Shown here piece after piece: positions 9,447 to 18,523 of a stretch of 64,000 nucleotides of DNA. The stretch comes from Shewanella psychropiezotolerans (GTDB lineage Bacteria > Pseudomonadota > Gammaproteobacteria > Enterobacterales > Shewanellaceae). Every line of letters begins with the position of its first letter. Position 1 is the first letter of the stretch. The DNA is taken from NCBI RefSeq assembly GCF_007197555.1, contig NZ_CP041614.1, forward strand, positions 1,480,001-1,544,000, given 5' to 3'. The position numbers were made by a program, and so were the translations under genes. The notes below the pieces were generated by a model. The model searched no databases, was not told the origin of the DNA, and saw only the letters and a program-made list of their open reading frames with translations.

Positions 9447-9752
9447 ATGCCTTTAAGGAGTTTAAATGGAAAAATAGATAACGAACCTATTATCAATAAG
9501 CTGGGCCAAGCAGTGCACTATGCTGTAAGAGCTTTGGCGGTCCTAATGACTCTAGTCATTTTATGGGGCGTGATAGATGTGCAGATAGTGATAGCGACAG
9601 CACTGATGGCCATATCACGAAAGATCATAGTACTGGATTTTAAAGAGGTTGATGCCGAATACGTCTGGGCTTCTGCCGCGGTCATTATCGCCCTAGGTGT
9701 AACCTATTGGTTGATCGCGTTTAAACAGAAAGAAGCTTTGACAGATTCTTAG
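9447..9752 (+). CDS. PsiE-like membrane protein, internally shortened; probable pseudogene
   Basis: The 101-codon ORF ends with a clear PsiE-family C-terminus (IVIATALMAISRKIIVLDFKE, then an aliphatic helix ending YWLI). PsiE proteins usually have about 135 or more residues and four helices. Here the first helix (LAVLMTLVILWGVIDV) runs directly into the third, so roughly 50-60 residues including helix two appear missing, with the joint near 9576-9582. The good ribosome-binding site AAGGAG (9454-9459) precedes ATG 9465, but that ATG meets a stop after three codons; one more A in the five-A run would open it. ATG 9447 has no such site. This is either a decayed gene or a sequence error plus a genuine deletion. 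Confidence 0.6.
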   Translation: MPLRSLNGKIDNEPIINKLGQAVHYAVRALAVLMTLVILWGVIDVQIVIATALMAISRKIIVLDFKEVDAEYVWASAAVIIALGVTYWLIAFKQKEALTDS

Positions 9753-9771
9753 AAATAAATAGGAGAGATCC

Positions 9772-10038
9772 ATGGCTGGAGGTTGGTCAAGAGATGGCGC
9801 GGTGCAAGAGCAAATAGATAGCAGTGTGGGTGAGGCCGTTGCACAAGCCAGAGGGAAATTAAGTGCAGGTTCGGGTCTGGCTCATTGCGAAGAGTGCGGC
9901 ACCGAAATTCCACTGGCACGTCGAGATGCAGTACCTGGCGTTCGTTTGTGCATTAGTTGCCAAGCTGAGCAAGATAATCTACAGACAAAGATGGCTGGTT
10001 ATAACCGACGTGGTAGTAAAGACAGTCAATTACGATGA
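9772..10038 (+). CDS. YbiI-like DksA/TraR C4 zinc-finger protein
   Basis: An 88-residue small protein closely resembling E. coli YbiI along its whole length. It has MAGGWSRDGAVQEQI at the start, the zinc ligands CEECG and CISC (C4 finger) in the middle, and GYNRRGSKDSQLR at the end. DksA/TraR-type fingers are found in proteins that act on RNA polymerase, but this short form lacks the long DksA coiled coil and its role is not established. AGGAGA lies seven bases upstream of ATG. It follows the damaged psiE-like gene by 19 bases. Confidence 0.9.
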   Translation: MAGGWSRDGAVQEQIDSSVGEAVAQARGKLSAGSGLAHCEECGTEIPLARRDAVPGVRLCISCQAEQDNLQTKMAGYNRRGSKDSQLR

Positions 10039-10041
10039 TTG

Positions 10042-10055
10042 TTACTCTAGAGTAA
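10042..10055. promoter_or_regulatory. Perfect 14-bp palindrome upstream of adhC
   Basis: TTACTCTAGAGTAA is self-complementary and sits about 150 bases before adhC, just after the YbiI-like gene. It has the size of a dimeric regulator site. There is no T run, so it is not a terminator. Regulator unknown; the nearby LysR protein is one candidate. Confidence 0.3.
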
Positions 10056-10176
10056 AAGTAATTTACCCATAAGTAGGATTATCATTTTAATCTTAAGGGA
10101 TATACTTATCCCATATTCAAAACGACATGGTGCCAGGAATTAGATTTAGTATCTTTCTCTGGTATCGGTCCCATGA

Positions 10177-11334
<1,158 letters not shown>

Positions 11335-11495
11335 TCGCTTTGGCAAATAGTCACTTTGACAAATAGTCATTTGGATAAATGCTCTCGAAGCGGATAACCC
11401 CGCTTCAACCTTAGATTAATCAATCGTCCTACTGCTATAATATTCCTGTAAACACGTTGGGAATAGGGATATTACAGTGGTAATAAGGATAAATA

Positions 11496-12353
11496 ATGAC
11501 AGTAGAAAATCTCAGTAGTAATAAGAGCTTTGGTGGCTGGAACAAGCAATATAGTCACCAATCCACGAGCTTAAATTGTGCCATGCGTTTCGCCATCTAC
11601 CTGCCACCACAAGCATCGAATGGCCAGAAAGTACCAGTACTTTATTGGTTATCTGGTTTGACCTGTAGCGATGAAAACTTCATGCACAAAGCGGGTGCCC
11701 AGCGTTTGGCTGCTGAGCTCGGTATGGCTATCGTTGCGCCGGATACCAGTCCCCGTGGCAGAGACGTTGCCGACGATGAGGGCTACGACTTAGGTCAAGG
11801 TGCCGGTTTCTATGTCAATGCGACGCAAGCGCCGTGGAACAAGCACTATCAGATGTATGATTACATAGTCCATGAGTTACCCGCCCTGATTGAGTCCATG
11901 TTTCCGGTGACCGATAAGCGTTCTATTGCCGGGCACTCAATGGGCGGACATGGCGCCTTAGTCATAGCCCTGAGAAACAGTGCTGCTTACCAGTCTGTGT
12001 CGGCTTATAGTCCTATCAGCAATCCGATAAATTGCCCCTGGGGCAAGAAAGCCTTTACCGCTTACTTAGGCCGGGACACATCCGTTTGGTCTGACTATGA
12101 TGCCAGTACCTTAATGCGTAACGCCTCAGAGGGAAATGGTTTGTCATTTGTTCCAGCTCTGGTTAGTCAAGGCGAAGCGGATGACTTCTTAGTCGAGCAG
12201 CTTAAACCTGAGATGTTGCAAGCTGCGGCTAAGGCGAGTGGTTATCCTCTAGTGCTTGAAAGCCATGAAGGTTACGACCATAGCTACTTTTTCATTGCCA
12301 GTTTCATGGAACAACACTTGAAATTTCATGCAGAATATCTTAAATCTAATTAG
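11496..12353 (+). CDS. fghA: S-formylglutathione hydrolase
   Basis: A 285-residue alpha/beta-hydrolase of the esterase D family. It hydrolyses S-formylglutathione to formate and glutathione, completing glutathione-dependent formaldehyde removal begun by adhC upstream. The nucleophile is Ser148 in GHSMGGHGAL. Other family landmarks are YWLSGLTCSDENFMHKAGAQ near the N-terminus and the catalytic His in EGYDHSYFFI near the C-terminus. It is 160 bases after adhC with a weak hairpin between (11387-11406), so it may be co-transcribed or have its own promoter. Confidence 0.95.
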   Translation: MTVENLSSNKSFGGWNKQYSHQSTSLNCAMRFAIYLPPQASNGQKVPVLYWLSGLTCSDENFMHKAGAQRLAAELGMAIVAPDTSPRGRDVADDEGYDLGQGAGFYVNATQAPWNKHYQMYDYIVHELPALIESMFPVTDKRSIAGHSMGGHGALVIALRNSAAYQSVSAYSPISNPINCPWGKKAFTAYLGRDTSVWSDYDASTLMRNASEGNGLSFVPALVSQGEADDFLVEQLKPEMLQAAAKASGYPLVLESHEGYDHSYFFIASFMEQHLKFHAEYLKSN

Positions 12354-12380
12354 TCTTTGATGTAAATTTCACACCTCTTA

Positions 12381-12413
12381 ATGCCATTAACGCTTATGTT
12401 GATGGCATTTTTG
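12381..12413 (+). terminator. Terminator after fghA
   Basis: ATGCCAT / ATGGCAT arms with an inner ATT/GTT-type extension, followed by TTTTTG. It separates fghA from the SOS promoter of dinB. Confidence 0.65.
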
Positions 12414-12470
12414 TTTATTCCTTGTTCATTTCTGCAACTAATCCTCTGTTTTGGTCCGATATTCGTTGGG

Positions 12471-12490
12471 TACTGTTTTTATATACAGTA
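12471..12490 (+). promoter_or_regulatory. LexA (SOS) box overlapping the dinB promoter
   Basis: TACTGTTTTTATATACAGTA matches the gammaproteobacterial SOS box (CTGT-N8-ACAG with flanking TA/TA). It overlaps a plausible promoter: -35 TTGGGT (12466-12471), 17-base spacer, -10 TATAGT (12489-12494). This predicts LexA repression and DNA-damage induction of dinB. Confidence 0.9.
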
Positions 12491-12533
12491 TAGTGGCGTG
12501 AGAGCTTCTTATTTAGAGAGTGTTTAGAAGAGT

Positions 12534-13646
12534 GTGTTGAAAACTGCTTTGAAAACTAATTTGAAGAAAATAATTCATATCGACATGGACTGCTATTTTG
12601 CCGCGGTCGAGATGCGTGACTTTCCTGAGTTGAGGGGCAAGCCCATAGCTGTGGGAGGGCGCAGTGATCGCCGCGGAGTGATCAGCACCTGTAACTATGA
12701 GGCGCGGGTCTTCGGTGTCCGTTCGGCCATGGCTTCAGGCTATGCATTAAAACTTTGCCCCGATCTGGTATTGGTGCCTGGGCGCATGTCGGTCTACAAA
12801 GAGGTCTCGATGCAGATCCGTGAAGTTTTTGCTCGCTATACCGACTTGATTGAGCCTCTTTCTTTGGATGAAGCTTATCTGGATGTCACCGACTGCACTT
12901 TATGCCAGGGCTCGGCTACCTTGATAGCTGAAGCCATCAGGCTGGAGATCTTCGAGGTCACAGGCCTTACGGCTTCAGCCGGTATTGCGCCGGTTAAATT
13001 TCTTGCCAAGGTCGCCTCAGATCTGAATAAACCTAACGGACAATATGTGATTACCCCGGATATGATCTCTCCTTTTGTGAAAAGCTTACCCCTGACTAAG
13101 ATCCCTGGTGTGGGCAAGGTGACGGGCAAGAAGCTTGAGGATATTGGCCTTAAAACCTGCGGCGATCTACAGGACTATCCCCAATCGGCCCTGATTGAGC
13201 GTTTTGGGAAATTTGGCGCTGTCTTGATTGAGCGGGCTCAAGGCTTAGATGAGCGCGGTATCTCGCCACACAGAGAGCGTAAATCTGTGGGAGTCGAGAC
13301 GACATTGGCAAAAGATATCTACACTCTGGAGCAATGTCATGGTGTGATGCCTCAGCTTATTCAGGAGCTGGCGGCTCGGGTGACGCGTAGCGCTAAAGAT
13401 CGCAGCATCAACAAACAAGTGGTTAAGCTTAAATTTAGTGATTTTAAACAGACCACCATAGAGCACAGAGCCGATGAGATGTCGGTGAAGTTATTTTATG
13501 ATCTGCTCTTACAAGCGCTGGAACGCCAGCAGGGGAGAGGCATTCGTTTATTAGGAGTATCTGTCGGATTAGCGAGTCAGTCGGCGATTAACACCAGAGC
13601 GGCAGAGAGTGGAGTGAAAGAGTCGCAGATGGACTTAGGATTTTAA
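12534..13646 (+). CDS. dinB: DNA polymerase IV (Y-family, translesion)
   Basis: A 370-residue Y-family polymerase. The palm begins [16 protein letters not shown], with the second acidic pair in [11 protein letters not shown], followed by helix-hairpin-helix ([17 protein letters not shown]) and the little-finger domain. The last residues QMDLGF form a sliding-clamp binding motif. It performs error-prone bypass after DNA damage, consistent with the LexA box 44 bases upstream. There is no ATG near the start. GTG 12534 (GAAGAG just upstream) is used here; TTG 12561, giving [10 protein letters not shown], matches E. coli better and is an alternative. Confidence 0.94.
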   Translation: MLKTALKTNLKKIIHIDMDCYFAAVEMRDFPELRGKPIAVGGRSDRRGVISTCNYEARVFGVRSAMASGYALKLCPDLVLVPGRMSVYKEVSMQIREVFARYTDLIEPLSLDEAYLDVTDCTLCQGSATLIAEAIRLEIFEVTGLTASAGIAPVKFLAKVASDLNKPNGQYVITPDMISPFVKSLPLTKIPGVGKVTGKKLEDIGLKTCGDLQDYPQSALIERFGKFGAVLIERAQGLDERGISPHRERKSVGVETTLAKDIYTLEQCHGVMPQLIQELAARVTRSAKDRSINKQVVKLKFSDFKQTTIEHRADEMSVKLFYDLLLQALERQQGRGIRLLGVSVGLASQSAINTRAAESGVKESQMDLGF

Positions 13647-13746
13647 GAAGGTTTTTAAAAGAAGTCGCTAGGTCTTAGGTTCGAGTTCCTAGGATTTAAG
13701 ACGTAACTAGATGCTAAATTTGAGTGCCTAGGTTTATGGAATGAAG

Positions 13747-13782
13747 TTCGAGTGCCTAGATACTAAAACCTAGGCACTCGAA
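13747..13782. terminator. Bidirectional hairpin between dinB and pepD
   Basis: Perfect 13-bp arms TTCGAGTGCCTAG / CTAGGCACTCGAA around a 10-base loop, lying between convergent dinB and pepD. Two further partial copies of the arm occur at about 13679-13693 and 13718-13729, so the stretch looks like a small repeat cluster reused as a terminator. Confidence 0.6.
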
Positions 13783-13789
13783 ATCTTGT

Positions 13790-15250
13790 TTAACCTTTCT
13801 CTGGAATACGTTCCAGAACTGCTAATAGCAGCTTGTAGTACTGGCCTACCGTTTCTATGAGTACTTTCTCATCAGGACTATGTGGGTAGCGGATAGTTGG
13901 ACCAATCGATACCATGTCCATCTCAGGGTAAGGTTTCTTGAACAGTCCACACTCAAGACCCGCATGGATCACCATGATCACCGGCTTCTTGTTGTAGATG
14001 TCGTCATAGGTTTCACGCACCAGGGCCATCACAGGTGAGCTGTTGTCTGGCTTCCATCCCGGGTAAGCACCGCTGAACTCTATCTCGACGCCGGCTAAGT
14101 TTGTCAGTGAGGTTAATACGCTCTCGACTTCCTCACGACCTGAATCTATCAGTGAGCGAATTAAGCATAGAATCTCAACGCTCTGTGTTTCTGTGCTGAT
14201 GACGCCGACATTTAATGAAGTCTCAGTAACACCTTCAACCTCATCACTCATGCGAATGACGCCATTTGGACAAGTATTGAGTAGGTCAACCAGCATATTT
14301 TGAGTATCTTCGCTCATCACTTGCTTGGCCGCTGGCACTTCGGCTAGCTCGAGTAACATATCGGGATCGGCAATGGCTAGCTCTGCCCTTATTAGTGCCT
14401 GAAACTCTTGGATCTGAGCCTCAAGTTTAGTGATATTTTCAGCGGGTAGCATAAAGCTGACGCTGGCTTCACGTGGGATGGCGTTACGCAGAGAACCACC
14501 GGTGAAGTCAGTTAATTCCAGCGCCAAGTCATCGGCATGGTTAAACAGGAAACGGGCCAGCAGCTTGTTGGCATTACCACGTCCAAGATGTATGTTCACA
14601 CCCGAATGGCCGCCTTTTAAACCCGAGAGGGTCAAGGTGTATGTCAAATTGCTCGACTCTGGGGCTTGCCACACCATAGGCACACTGATCTGGGCGTCTA
14701 CACCACCGGCGCAGCCCATGTAGATCTCGCCTTCTTGCTCAGAATCTGTGTTGATCAGGATCTCGGCATCGAGATAACCGGCTTCCAGGCCAAAAGCGCC
14801 TGTCATGCCTGCCTCTTCATCGATAGTTAACAGGACTTCCAATGGGCCGTGAGGGATATCATCTGCGCCCAAAACGGCTAACGCAGACGCCATGCCAATG
14901 CCATTGTCAGAACCCAGAGTCGTGCCCTGAGCCTTAACCCAGTCACCATCCACGTAAGGAATGATAGGGTCTTTCTCAAAATCATGAACCTTATCTGAGT
15001 TCTTCTGTGGCACCATATCGATATGGGCTTGCAGGACCACTGTTTTACGGTTTTCCATGCCTGGCGTGGCCGGCTTCTTGATGATGAGGTTACCGACTTT
15101 ATCTTCAACAACTTCAAGTTGCTTGTCTCTAGCCCAAGCTTGAATGTGCTCGCTGAGCGCTTGCTCATGCTTAGAAGGGTGCGGGATCGCACAGATCTGA
15201 TCGAACCACTGCCAGAGTGCTTGAGGTTGTAGTTGGCTTATTGCTGTCAC
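13790..15250 (-). CDS. pepD: Aminoacyl-histidine dipeptidase (peptidase D)
   Basis: A 486-residue M20-family metallopeptidase closely matching E. coli PepD (485). It cleaves Xaa-His and other dipeptides in the cytoplasm. Landmarks: QICAIPHPSKHE, metal-binding QAHIDMVPQK and GTTLGSDNGIGMA, and the catalytic acidic pair in TIDEEAGM. I chose GTG at 15250 (TAISQLQPQALWQWF follows) because it aligns with the E. coli start and has AAGGGG about eight bases upstream; the ORF extends 23 codons further without homology. It is divergent from the M17 peptidase gene. Confidence 0.95.
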   Translation of the reverse strand: MTAISQLQPQALWQWFDQICAIPHPSKHEQALSEHIQAWARDKQLEVVEDKVGNLIIKKPATPGMENRKTVVLQAHIDMVPQKNSDKVHDFEKDPIIPYVDGDWVKAQGTTLGSDNGIGMASALAVLGADDIPHGPLEVLLTIDEEAGMTGAFGLEAGYLDAEILINTDSEQEGEIYMGCAGGVDAQISVPMVWQAPESSNLTYTLTLSGLKGGHSGVNIHLGRGNANKLLARFLFNHADDLALELTDFTGGSLRNAIPREASVSFMLPAENITKLEAQIQEFQALIRAELAIADPDMLLELAEVPAAKQVMSEDTQNMLVDLLNTCPNGVIRMSDEVEGVTETSLNVGVISTETQSVEILCLIRSLIDSGREEVESVLTSLTNLAGVEIEFSGAYPGWKPDNSSPVMALVRETYDDIYNKKPVIMVIHAGLECGLFKKPYPEMDMVSIGPTIRYPHSPDEKVLIETVGQYYKLLLAVLERIPEKG

Positions 15251-15389
15251 GGATAATTCCCCTTTAGAATACGACTTGGAGGCTAAATTTAACCGCATTC
15301 TATCACAGCTAAACACCAAGAATATCAGGCAAGAATTTTGCCTATGTAAAGGCTGTCATACAAAGTTTCCAGCAATATTTTATAAGCAC

Positions 15390-15417
15390 TTGGCATCGGC
15401 TTAACTTAGGTTATTAT
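15390..15417 (+). promoter_or_regulatory. Likely promoter of the M17 peptidase gene
   Basis: -35 TTGGCA (15390-15395), 16-base spacer, -10 TATTAT (15412-15417). It lies in the 300-base divergent region between pepD and the peptidase; nothing else clear was seen in that region. Confidence 0.4.
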
Positions 15418-15550
15418 TACTAACCAATAAACACACGCTAGTTGCTAATAGCTATAAGAATGTGTGTTCTGTAATGACTCATTTAAAACAAGGTTTTATC
15501 TGCGATTTATAGAATCAAATGACACGATCTCACAAGCAGAAGGATGGTTC

Positions 15551-17086
15551 ATGGCTCAGGTTAATTTTGTTGATGTACTCGATGATGATGCAATCTTCGA
15601 AGGCAGTGGTTGGGATGCTTTGGTTATCATAGCCACAGATATCAGTAAATCTGGTTTTGACGAGGTGACATTGCTGGCGGAGCACGGCGCTAAGGTCGAT
15701 AAGCGCGTAGGACAATCTCCGACGCTATTGTTTGCCCCAGGACTCGCTGGTGGCCGCTTGATCATCTCACCGGTGAAGAACAGTAAGGATGATTTTGAAG
15801 ATGTGCGTATTTTTGCCGATGCGGCGAGAGCGGGCATCAAGCTAGCCAGAGATGCCGGTGCTATTCGTCCTTTAATGGTTGTTGCTGGTGACGGTCATGA
15901 GCGCTACCAATTTTCTACCCAAGTCGCTGCTTTATCCTGTGGTCAGGAATTGTGGCAAACCCTTGAGAGACGTGAAGTCAGTGGCGACACGCCAGCATTT
16001 GAGGCCATAGGCCTGTTCAATTCGACCCAAGCTAGCCAGAGCCTGAATGCCATAGAGGCTGGCAGAAACTTAGCCAGAGATCTATGTGGCACAGAGCCGG
16101 AGCGCATGTCTGCAGCAGCCTTTGCAGATTATTGTGTTGCTGCCTATCAAGATTCCGGTTTGAAGGTTTGTGTGGTGGAAGACAGAGATGTTTTGGAGCG
16201 GGATTACCCTCTGCTTAGCGCCGTAGGACGCTCGTCATTTGCGGTTTCCAGGCATCAGCCCCGTGTGGTTAAACTTGAGTATGTTGGCGAAGGTGAGATA
16301 GAACATACCTACTTCTATGCGGGTAAAGGCGTTATCTATGATACCGGCGGCGCGGATATCAAGGTTGCCGGTGGCATGGCTGGCATGAGCCGAGATAAAG
16401 GTGGCGCGGCGGCAGTCGCTGGCCTGATGAAGACACTTTCTATGCTTAAGCCAAAGGGGATCCGTGTGGTTGCCGAGCTTGGCTTGGTGCGTAATAGCAT
16501 AGGCAGCGAAGCCTTCGTTACCGATGAGATCATCACAAGCCATGCCGGCGTTCGAGTCAGAATTGGCAATACTGATGCGGAAGGTCGCCTCGTACTGGCG
16601 GACTTGCTTTCTCATTTGCGGATCAAAGCAGAAAAATCTGTTAAGCCTGAGCTCTTTTCGGTGGCGACATTAACCGGCCATGTGGTGCGCTGTTTCGGCG
16701 GATATACTGCCACCGTAGAAAATGCTGTGGCGAAGCAGGCGGGCGTGGCTGCCAGTATGGCTAACTTAGGGCTGGCTTGGGGCGAGCCTATCGAGCAGTC
16801 TGTGCTGCGCCGTGAAGATTTTGCCAAGATAGTCGATCCATCGGGTGCGGCGGATATACTCTCATCCAATAATGGACCGTCATCGGTAACGGCTCGTGGT
16901 CATCAGTATCCAGCAGCCTTTTTATTGGAAGCATCGGGTCTGAGTGCCCATGGTCTTAGCTCTAATAAGGCAATGGCCTTCACCCATGTAGATATCGCGG
17001 GCAGTGCTACTGAAGGCCATCCACTTTATGGCAGCCCAACGGCCACACCACTTGTCGGTCTTTTTCAGTACATGACCAGTAAATGA
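15551..17086 (+). CDS. M17-family leucyl aminopeptidase
   Basis: A 511-residue cytosol-aminopeptidase family enzyme. The catalytic half contains all expected landmarks: the first metal/catalytic lysines in AGKGVIYDTGGADIK, the bridging Asp in MSRDKGGAAAV, and the signature NTDAEGRLVLAD with Asp, Glu and Arg. It should be a two-metal aminopeptidase releasing N-terminal residues. ATG 15551 has AAGGA about six bases upstream; the open frame extends back to 15464 without a good start. The final 203 bases of the gene are repeated immediately downstream (see 16883-17436). It is divergent from pepD. Confidence 0.92.
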   Translation: MAQVNFVDVLDDDAIFEGSGWDALVIIATDISKSGFDEVTLLAEHGAKVDKRVGQSPTLLFAPGLAGGRLIISPVKNSKDDFEDVRIFADAARAGIKLARDAGAIRPLMVVAGDGHERYQFSTQVAALSCGQELWQTLERREVSGDTPAFEAIGLFNSTQASQSLNAIEAGRNLARDLCGTEPERMSAAAFADYCVAAYQDSGLKVCVVEDRDVLERDYPLLSAVGRSSFAVSRHQPRVVKLEYVGEGEIEHTYFYAGKGVIYDTGGADIKVAGGMAGMSRDKGGAAAVAGLMKTLSMLKPKGIRVVAELGLVRNSIGSEAFVTDEIITSHAGVRVRIGNTDAEGRLVLADLLSHLRIKAEKSVKPELFSVATLTGHVVRCFGGYTATVENAVAKQAGVAASMANLGLAWGEPIEQSVLRREDFAKIVDPSGAADILSSNNGPSSVTARGHQYPAAFLLEASGLSAHGLSSNKAMAFTHVDIAGSATEGHPLYGSPTATPLVGLFQYMTSK

Positions 17087-17436
17087 TTCAGGAATAATGG
17101 GTATCTATTATCGGTAACGGCTCGTGGTCATCAGTATCCAGCAGCCTTTTTATTGGAAGCATCGGGTCTGAGTGCCCATGGTCTTAGCTCTAATAAGGCA
17201 ATGGCCTTCACCCATGTAGATATCGCGGGCAGTGCTACTGAAGGCCATCCACTTTATGGCAGCCCAACGGCCACACCACTTGTCGGTCTTTTTCAGTACA
17301 TGACCAGTAAATGATTCAGGAATAATGGGTATCTATTATCGGTAACGGCTCGTGGTCATCAGTATCCAGCAGCGTTTCTGTTAGAAGCATCGGGTCTGAG
17401 TGCCCATGGTCTTAGCTCTAATAAGCCAATGGCATT
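16883..17436 (+). repeat. Tandem triplication of the 3' end of the M17 peptidase gene (228-bp period)
   Basis: Copy 1 (16883-17110) is the end of the live gene plus 24 bases after its stop. Copy 2 (17111-17338) appears identical to it by eye. Copy 3 (17339 to about 17436) is truncated and has several differences (for example GCGTTTCTGTTAGAAGC where the others have GCCTTTTTATTGGAAGC). Copies 2 and 3 keep the reading frame of the C-terminus but have no start or ribosome site, so they are remnants. AATAATGG precedes the unit in copies 1 and 2, a possible short homology at the joint. From 17437 to the promoter at 17602 nothing was recognised. Confidence 0.93.
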
Positions 17437-17601
17437 CATTCTTATTAGCTATTCCTACAGCCGAGTGGTTTAATTCTTGTCATCAGTTTTCATTCTGTTA
17501 CAACAGATAGACTTAAAACTTCTTTTTTTGTTGTAAAGTTACGCGTTTTATTGTCGATTCAGCCTGATTATTAAGCTTTATTAATCTAGATCAAATAAAG
17601 C

Positions 17602-17629
17602 TTGTAATAAAACTACATTTATCTATAAT
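17602..17629 (+). promoter_or_regulatory. Promoter of small-peptide unit A
   Basis: -35 TTGTAA (17602-17607), 16-base spacer, -10 TATAAT (17624-17629). The motif and the flanking AAATAAAGCTTGTAAT are shared with the promoter of unit B at 18328, which supports it. Transcription should start near 17636. Confidence 0.75.
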
Positions 17630-17810
17630 GGCTTTATTGATTAGGCAATCAGCCTCTTTCAATAAAGTCTATCCAGGAAGGATAATTCTCCAAGGAATCG
17701 AGCGACAAGTTGACTCTACCGTGTTTTCTTTTCTTTAAAGGCTTAACCCGCTGATAACAGGTAAGAATGGTTAGAGTAATTTAATTACAACTTTGTTAGG
17801 AGTGTTGACT

Positions 17811-17909
17811 ATGTCTTATACTGGAATGCAGTACGTTTATTGGCAAAATACTTGGTTTTGTACCGAGGCTTTGCGTGGCGGCTTGTACCCGATGAACTTC
17901 AAGGATTAA
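17811..17909 (+). CDS. 32-residue aromatic-rich peptide A, unknown function
   Basis: Short ORF starting MSYTGMQ and ending LYPMNFKD, preceded by AGGAG (17798-17802) eight bases from ATG. It contains three Tyr, two Trp and one Phe in the first half, a single Cys17, and LRGG at residues 21-24. It is not a membrane helix and has no obvious secretion signal. The paralogue at 18524 shares 25 of 32 residues (differences at 8, 9, 12, 13, 14, 19 and 29). At least seven codons differ only synonymously (for example Thr4, Gln7, Thr18, Leu21, Gly23, Leu25, Asp32), which indicates selection on the protein. I do not recognise a family; toxin, signalling peptide and modified-peptide precursor are all possible. 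Confidence 0.75.
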   Translation: MSYTGMQYVYWQNTWFCTEALRGGLYPMNFKD

Positions 17910-18143
17910 CCCTCCTTGTAGTTTCAGTTTCAAGGGCTGACTACCCTGTTATCTACTCACTATTTTTAATATTGAGTGATAGCCATCTAGTTACCATCCA
18001 TCAACCTTAATCCCTTTTGGGATCTTTAGACTCAAGAGGTTTGTTGTTAAGTTATTCAATTTATGTTGAATAACAGAATGATAAGCCAGTGTAACTGTTA
18101 GCGCGGAAACTCTTTCCTTTCGGAACGCTTGAAATTAGTCGTT

Positions 18144-18172
18144 GCCTGCTCATTGAGCAGGCTTTTTTTTTC
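18144..18172 (+). terminator. Terminator of unit A
   Basis: GCCTGCTC-att-GAGCAGGC followed by ten T, a strong intrinsic terminator. The same stem occurs in unit B. Confidence 0.93.
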
Positions 18173-18327
18173 GATGAATTTTAGTGAGCTTCTTTCGCAC
18201 TTATTCAACCAGTTTACTTAGCTCTATACCTGCCTTTTTACGATCAATCTCTAATAAGTGTGGGTTTGTACTTTAATTACTAAAAGTGACTGTTTTTTGC
18301 TTTATTTACGTTAAATTGAAATAAATC

Positions 18328-18356
18328 TTGTAATTAAATTACAGTTTGAATATAAT
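18328..18356 (+). promoter_or_regulatory. Promoter of small-peptide unit B
   Basis: -35 TTGTAA (18328-18333), 17-base spacer, -10 TATAAT (18351-18356), with the same upstream AAATAAA and spacer AAATTACA-like bases as unit A. Transcription should start near 18363. Confidence 0.75.
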
Positions 18357-18523
18357 CTCTCTCGTTGGTTAGGCAATGATGCCTTCCACCTCTAAGTCTA
18401 TCCAGGATGGATAATTCTCCAAGGAATCGAGCGACGAGTTGTCTCTGAGGTATCGCGTTTAGATTAACGCCATACCAAGTTTGACTAGAGTATGTATTAC
18501 AACTTTGTTTAGGAGTATTAATT

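Larger units (their letters stand above)
17636..18172 (+). ncRNA. Structured transcript A carrying a 32-residue peptide ORF (novel family candidate)
   Basis: Predicted RNA of about 537 nt from promoter to terminator. The leader has hairpin AGGC-aatca-GCCT (17643-17655), hairpin ATCC-AGGAA-GGAT (17671-17683) and a conserved stretch to about 17712. After the peptide ORF a 230-base 3' region has hairpin ATCCC-TTTT-GGGAT (18010-18023), AGTTAC (17989-17994) able to pair with GTAACT (18091-18096), and a 33-nt block (18085-18117) identical to unit B. All blocks recur in order in unit B, while the sequence between them differs. The extent is inferred from promoter and terminator; function unknown. 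It may be a dual-function RNA or an mRNA with heavily regulated UTRs. Confidence 0.6.

Noticed and set aside
17111..17338. A second peptidase fragment as a separate gene
   Set aside because: Copy 2 of the duplicated tail keeps the frame but has no start codon with a ribosome site; it is better described as a tandem duplication remnant.
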